59,348 nucleotides of DNA from Flavobacteriales bacterium. GTDB lineage: Bacteria; Bacteroidota; Bacteroidia; Flavobacteriales_D; Sanyastnellaceae. A program made the position numbers and the translations under genes. The stretch spans positions 1 through 59,348 of the forward strand of contig CANGTU010000017.1 in the NCBI GenBank assembly GCA_947456965.1, written 5' to 3'. Shown here piece after piece: positions 55,759-59,348 of the stretch. The notes beneath the pieces are model-generated. The model was not told the origin of the DNA. It did no database searches and saw only the letters and a list, made by a program, of their open reading frames with translations. Positions within the stretch are counted from its first letter, which is position 1, and the number at the start of each line of letters is the position of its first letter.

Positions 55759-56787
55759 ATGTCATTGCCTCCCCTTCTCCGGACGTTGCTCATCGTTGTA
55801 TGCACGGGTGTCATTCTGATAGTGGGAAAGCCCTTGTTTGTTCCTCTTCTGTACGCGCTCGTTGCCGCGATGGTGCTCTATCCCATGACCCGTTGGCTTG
55901 AGCTGCGCGGACTTGGCCGCACCCTGTCCATCCTGCTACCCTTGTTGCTTGTCGTCCTTCTATTCGGTGGAATCATTGCTTTGCTGAGTTACGAAGCCAT
56001 CATCCTGTTGGGCGAATGGGAAATGTTGCAGCCTCGTATTGGTCCCTCCATGGACCGCCTTCATCATGAACTTGAAGATCTGCTTGGGTGGACCCAGCAG
56101 GAGCAGCAGCAATGGATTCGTCAGATAGTCGCCCGCGCCAGCACGGAGTCGGTAACCGTGGTACGGGGTGCCCTGATGGCTGCGGGAGAAGCCTTGGTGG
56201 ACATGATTATCATTCCCATCTACATCGCGCTGCTCCTCAACTATCGCCGCAGGCTGGTCCATTTCCTTCATGACATTGTGCCCGACGAGTTCAGTGGCAC
56301 ACTGGCGGCCGCCATATCCGACAGTGTTCGCACCTTTTCCCGCTTTATCCGGGGTATGGCCCTTGTGTACCTAAGCGTGGGAGCGCTGAACAGCATTGGA
56401 CTATGGGCATTGGGTGTTGAAAACGCCCTGCTCTATGGCATGATCACCGCTATCATGACTATCATTCCCTACTTCGGTATTGTGATCAGTGCGTTGCTAC
56501 CCATCACGGTGAGCTGGATCCACACCGGAAGCATGATGCAGCCGCTGGGCATCATAGCTGTGTTTGGTGTGGTTCAGTACCTCGAGGCCTATCTCATCTT
56601 TCCATGGGTAGTGGGCCGCCACGTCAACCTGAACACACTCGTGGCTCTTCTGGCCATCTTCGCCGGTGCACTGGTGTGGGGAGTATCGGGTATGATCCTG
56701 TTTGTGCCCCTTGCGGCCGTATTCCGGATTTTCGCGAGCCACTATCCCGGCATGAAACCCTGGTCGAAGCTCATGGCCGGCGACTGA
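55759..56787 (+). CDS. AI-2E family transporter
   Basis: 342 residues with about eight transmembrane helices and the AI-2E/PerM/TqsA pattern: LFVPLLYALVAAMVLYPMTR at the N-terminus, then the central IIPIYIALLLNYRRRLVHFL, and YGMITAIMTIIPYFGIVIS and VVGRHVNLNTLVALLAIFAG further on. The family includes exporters of autoinducer-2 and Na+/H+ antiporters, so the substrate is not fixed. A CATCTTTG element ends 16 bases before the ATG. It stands alone between the lectin-like gene and the convergent DUF4236 gene. Confidence 0.92.
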   Translation: MSLPPLLRTLLIVVCTGVILIVGKPLFVPLLYALVAAMVLYPMTRWLELRGLGRTLSILLPLLLVVLLFGGIIALLSYEAIILLGEWEMLQPRIGPSMDRLHHELEDLLGWTQQEQQQWIRQIVARASTESVTVVRGALMAAGEALVDMIIIPIYIALLLNYRRRLVHFLHDIVPDEFSGTLAAAISDSVRTFSRFIRGMALVYLSVGALNSIGLWALGVENALLYGMITAIMTIIPYFGIVISALLPITVSWIHTGSMMQPLGIIAVFGVVQYLEAYLIFPWVVGRHVNLNTLVALLAIFAGALVWGVSGMILFVPLAAVFRIFASHYPGMKPWSKLMAGD

Positions 56788-56815
56788 GTCCAGTGCCGGT
56801 CGGGGGTCATGCTTT

Positions 56816-57955
56816 TTACGGAGCACTCTCCTTGTTTTCTGGAGCCATCGCCTGATCCGCATTCTCTTTGATGCATGAGATGCTTTTCACACTAGCCGCA
56901 AACTTGTGAAATGCCTGGGCAAAGGCCCATGCCTTGTCGCTGTTGCTGAAGGAATATGCCTCATTTAATCCGGTAGAGGAGGTGATGCGGATGCATCCGA
57001 ACTCCACCACGGGCAGCTGGTAATTATTGCGGTATCGGCGGTCCGGTGAACCATCCTTTCGCGCATGCAGCCAGGTCATCTCCACCACCTTCGCGTCCGA
57101 CGGAACCGGCCGATTATCTGCGAAACGCTCCCGGGTAAATTCCAGTTTGATATCGGAGAGGCTGACTATAGCGAATTCCTTTGACCGGGAGATCAGCGCT
57201 ATGAATCCTGGGTACACGTAGAGATCTGCGCCATTCGCATTTTCAAAATGAAAGGCCGGATAGTTGCACTTGATGATGCGGAACTCATGCATTCCCATCT
57301 GAACTGGAATGCGGTGTGAATGGGGGGAAATGGTGGAGATGGCAGTGACGTCCCAGCAGTGTTCCACTCCCATGAGGTCCTCAAACGTGGACCGAAAATC
57401 ACCATATAATGCAGACATGAGCTCATCGAACTCCAGGTTGAGGTTGATACGCTCCGACTCCCACTGCTTGCGAGTCTCTTCCAGGTCTTCACGAAGTTCA
57501 TAGATGCGGGTGCGGAACCACGGAACAACAAAACCCACCAGAAAGAGGCATGCCATCACGCGAAGTCTGCGCGCTCCTCGGATACGTCGCTCGAGACGGC
57601 TTATTTCAGCCGACAGATCAACGCGGTCCTGATACACCTCACGGAGCAGGCGCAGCATTTCTGCCATGTTGGAACTGCTCAGATCGTCGAAAGCAGCGCT
57701 TTGGATGTGCTCCGGCGTATCCCAGTCAAAGGTTTTCTCTACCGGCAGCGGATGGTCTCTCCGTCGTTCAGTGCGAGCACCGCCAATTCGCTGGCGGTCG
57801 TATAAACCGGTGCCGGGAATTCCCGTATTCAGGAACGCCCCTTTACTCCCCACATTGATACTTGCCCCCGGGATACCGAACGTGCCGCTGATGCCTGATC
57901 CGGAAAGGTTGAGTGAAAAGCCGGGAAAGACCTTGATGCGTCTCCTGAATTTCAT
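56816..57955 (-). CDS. DUF4236 domain protein with membrane and coiled-coil region
   Basis: 379 residues. The first ~55 residues are a DUF4236 domain (MKFRRRIKVFPGFSLNLSGS, INVGSKGAFLNTGIPGTGLY). A coiled-coil part with a hydrophobic segment (VMACLFLVGFVVPWF) follows, and then a C-terminal beta-rich domain (ADLYVYPGFIALISRSKEFA) ending in a charged tail. DUF4236 is found in phage-associated and stress proteins and has no known function. The gene is single, convergent with the AI-2E transporter gene and 104 bp from the P-type ATPase gene. Confidence 0.82.
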   Translation of the reverse strand: MKFRRRIKVFPGFSLNLSGSGISGTFGIPGASINVGSKGAFLNTGIPGTGLYDRQRIGGARTERRRDHPLPVEKTFDWDTPEHIQSAAFDDLSSSNMAEMLRLLREVYQDRVDLSAEISRLERRIRGARRLRVMACLFLVGFVVPWFRTRIYELREDLEETRKQWESERINLNLEFDELMSALYGDFRSTFEDLMGVEHCWDVTAISTISPHSHRIPVQMGMHEFRIIKCNYPAFHFENANGADLYVYPGFIALISRSKEFAIVSLSDIKLEFTRERFADNRPVPSDAKVVEMTWLHARKDGSPDRRYRNNYQLPVVEFGCIRITSSTGLNEAYSFSNSDKAWAFAQAFHKFAASVKSISCIKENADQAMAPENKESAP

Positions 57956-58059
57956 AAGCGATCAAATAATCTGGGATAAGAATAAAATGAAGCGAATACA
58001 GACTGCAATAATAATCACCATGCATGTTTACAGGAACCCATGAGAAGGACTACTGGCCA

Positions 58060-59348
58060 TCAGCCGTGTTCATTCCTCCTCACCCGTTTACATCCCTCCA
58101 GCACGAATAACATGACCAGTGCTCCACCGATTGACAGGATAAAATGAGAATATCCTGGAAATCGGAAATGGAATATTTGCTGCAAGGGGGGAATGGTAAT
58201 CGTGAGCAGCAAGGCGGCTATAGCCATGGTGACAATAATCATGAGAGACCAGTTTTTCTCGCGCAGAACGGTGAGAAAGCTGCGAGTGCCGGAAAGGGAT
58301 GTGAGAATGAGGAAAACATTACCGATAATGAGGGCGGAGAAAGCGATGGCTCTCACCTCTTCCTCCGGGTGGCCCTCGCGGATGGATAAGGCGTACACTC
58401 CTGTCACCATGACCAGCAGCAGACCGCCTTTCAGTATGCTCCGCCACATGCTGCTCCATCCAAAGAAGCGCTCTGCTGGTGGGCGCGGCGGGCGCGACAT
58501 GATGCCACGCTCCTCCTGCTCCGATTCGAAGGCGATGGAGCACACGGGATCAATAATCAGCTCCATGAATACGATGTGCAAAGGCATCAGGAGAATGGGA
58601 AGCATGGGGTTAAACACCGGAATGAGCACCAGTCCGAAAATCGGAATGTGAATAGCCATGATGTATGACATGGCTTTGCCTAAGTTGTCGAATATCCGCC
58701 TTCCCTGACGGATGGCCATGACGATGGACGCAAAATGGTCGTCGAGCAGCACGAGTGATGAGGCCTCCCGAGCCACATCCGTTCCCTTGAGTCCCATGGC
58801 CACGCCGATATCTGCGGCCTTGAGGGCGGGGGCATCGTTGACCCCATCGCCAGTCATGGCCACTATTTCACCGTTGGCCTTGAGCGCCCGGATGATCTGC
58901 AACTTCTGTTCGGGAACAATACGGGCGAATACATGCACCTGGCGGATCCGCTCCCGAAGCTCTTCATCAGCCATGCCTTGTAGTTCGGCTCCGGTAATCA
59001 CCGGTCCGCCATCCCCCAGGCCAATCTGCTCCGCAATACTGCGCGCCGTTGCGGGATAGTCTCCGGTGATCATGATGACCCGGATACCAGCGGCCTGGCA
59101 CTCCTTCACGGCCTTGGGTACTTCCGGACGAATGGGATCTTCGAACCCAACCAATCCGGCGAATGAGAAGCGAAAGCCTTGCTGCTCCCCCGGCAACACA
59201 TCAGGCACTGAGATGCACCGTGCTGCGGCAAGCACGCGGTAACCCTGTGCGGCAAAGCGATGGACGACAGCCAGGTGCTGGCTGACTTCCCCTTCATCCA
59301 GTTTGCAGAGGGCAAAAACCGCTTCGGGTGCTCCCTTGCACCAGGCCG
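58060..59348 (-). CDS. Cation-translocating P-type ATPase, C-terminal part (5' end outside window)
   Basis: The frame runs off the right edge and its start is not included; residues here begin AWCKGAPEAVFALCKLDEGE, the typical end of the nucleotide-binding domain. A GTG at 59235 is not the true start. Visible motifs are GFEDPIRPEV, MITGDYPATARSIAEQIGL, FARIVPEQKLQI and MTGDGVNDAPALKAADIGVA (hinge). The C-terminus has about six transmembrane helices (LVLIPVFNPMLPILLMPLHI and VFMELIIDPVCSIAFESEQE). These fit the P2 (Ca2+/Na+-type) class rather than heavy-metal pumps. The phosphorylated DKTGT aspartate is outside the window. Ion specificity is not certain. Confidence 0.9.
   Translation of the reverse strand, partial: AWCKGAPEAVFALCKLDEGEVSQHLAVVHRFAAQGYRVLAAARCISVPDVLPGEQQGFRFSFAGLVGFEDPIRPEVPKAVKECQAAGIRVIMITGDYPATARSIAEQIGLGDGGPVITGAELQGMADEELRERIRQVHVFARIVPEQKLQIIRALKANGEIVAMTGDGVNDAPALKAADIGVAMGLKGTDVAREASSLVLLDDHFASIVMAIRQGRRIFDNLGKAMSYIMAIHIPIFGLVLIPVFNPMLPILLMPLHIVFMELIIDPVCSIAFESEQEERGIMSRPPRPPAERFFGWSSMWRSILKGGLLLVMVTGVYALSIREGHPEEEVRAIAFSALIIGNVFLILTSLSGTRSFLTVLREKNWSLMIIVTMAIAALLLTITIPPLQQIFHFRFPGYSHFILSIGGALVMLFVLEGCKRVRRNEHG

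Noticed and set aside
1-59348. tRNAs, CRISPR arrays, insertion sequences, integrases or prophage genes
   Set aside because: Searched by eye for cloverleaf ends, regular direct repeats, transposase or integrase motifs; none was found. A computed scan (tRNAscan-SE, ISEScan) would be more decisive.

Overview
This window is chromosomal DNA from a member of the Bacteroidota. Six proteins end in type IX secretion (T9SS) sorting domains, topoisomerase IV is the Bacteroidetes type, most starts lack Shine-Dalgarno sites, and several genes carry a TAnnTTTG-like -7 element almost touching the start codon. I cannot name a genus. Nothing looks like a phage, plasmid, transposon, CRISPR array or tRNA. Coding density is high, with three convergent gene pairs sharing stop codons and a fourth abutting.

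Layout. 1-3.2 kb: tail of an unidentified gene, fdhD, a T9SS choice-of-anchor B protein and a lone antitoxin-like small protein. 3.2-16 kb: clpC divergent from gyrA, a TPR protein, a SpoIIE-type phosphatase, and the parE-parC operon. 16-25 kb: two tandem giant secreted beta-propeller paralogs. 24.8-38.7 kb: mixed housekeeping and envelope genes (a prolyl-hydroxylase-like oxygenase, an SDR, a TolB-like lipoprotein, an M28 peptidase, a ZIP transporter with a coupled methyltransferase, a SiaC-like phosphoprotein, an ABCG-like transporter, two small envelope proteins, a beta-helix lipoprotein, exonuclease III and an aminoacyl-tRNA-protein transferase homologue). 38.7-41.5 kb: a 54-residue small ORF and a T9SS DUF4397 repeat protein.

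41.6-46.6 kb: an overlapping operon (IPNS-like dioxygenase, DUF7009-like protein, moaA, DUF3817), a permuted NlpC/P60 hydrolase, a decayed LamG gene and moeA. With fdhD these point to molybdenum cofactor synthesis and a formate dehydrogenase-like molybdoenzyme elsewhere. 46.7-48.4 kb: an ECF sigma factor, a membrane anti-sigma candidate and a CpxP/Spy-like periplasmic protein. 48.5-48.9 kb: rnpB (RNase P RNA). 49-59.3 kb: a flippase-like membrane protein, a lipoprotein, a pentaheme cytochrome c with a T9SS-type tail, a T9SS type B lectin-like protein, an AI-2E transporter, a DUF4236 protein and the C-terminal part of a P-type ATPase.

Most notable: (i) -7 promoter elements placed so that several mRNAs should be leaderless, with rnpB as internal calibration; (ii) a multiheme cytochrome predicted to be exported to the cell surface by T9SS; (iii) an Ate/Bpt-like transferase without the N-terminal cysteines; (iv) a 12-bp inverted repeat enclosing a structured leader before the SpoIIE phosphatase gene; (v) a small ORF next to the transferase gene.
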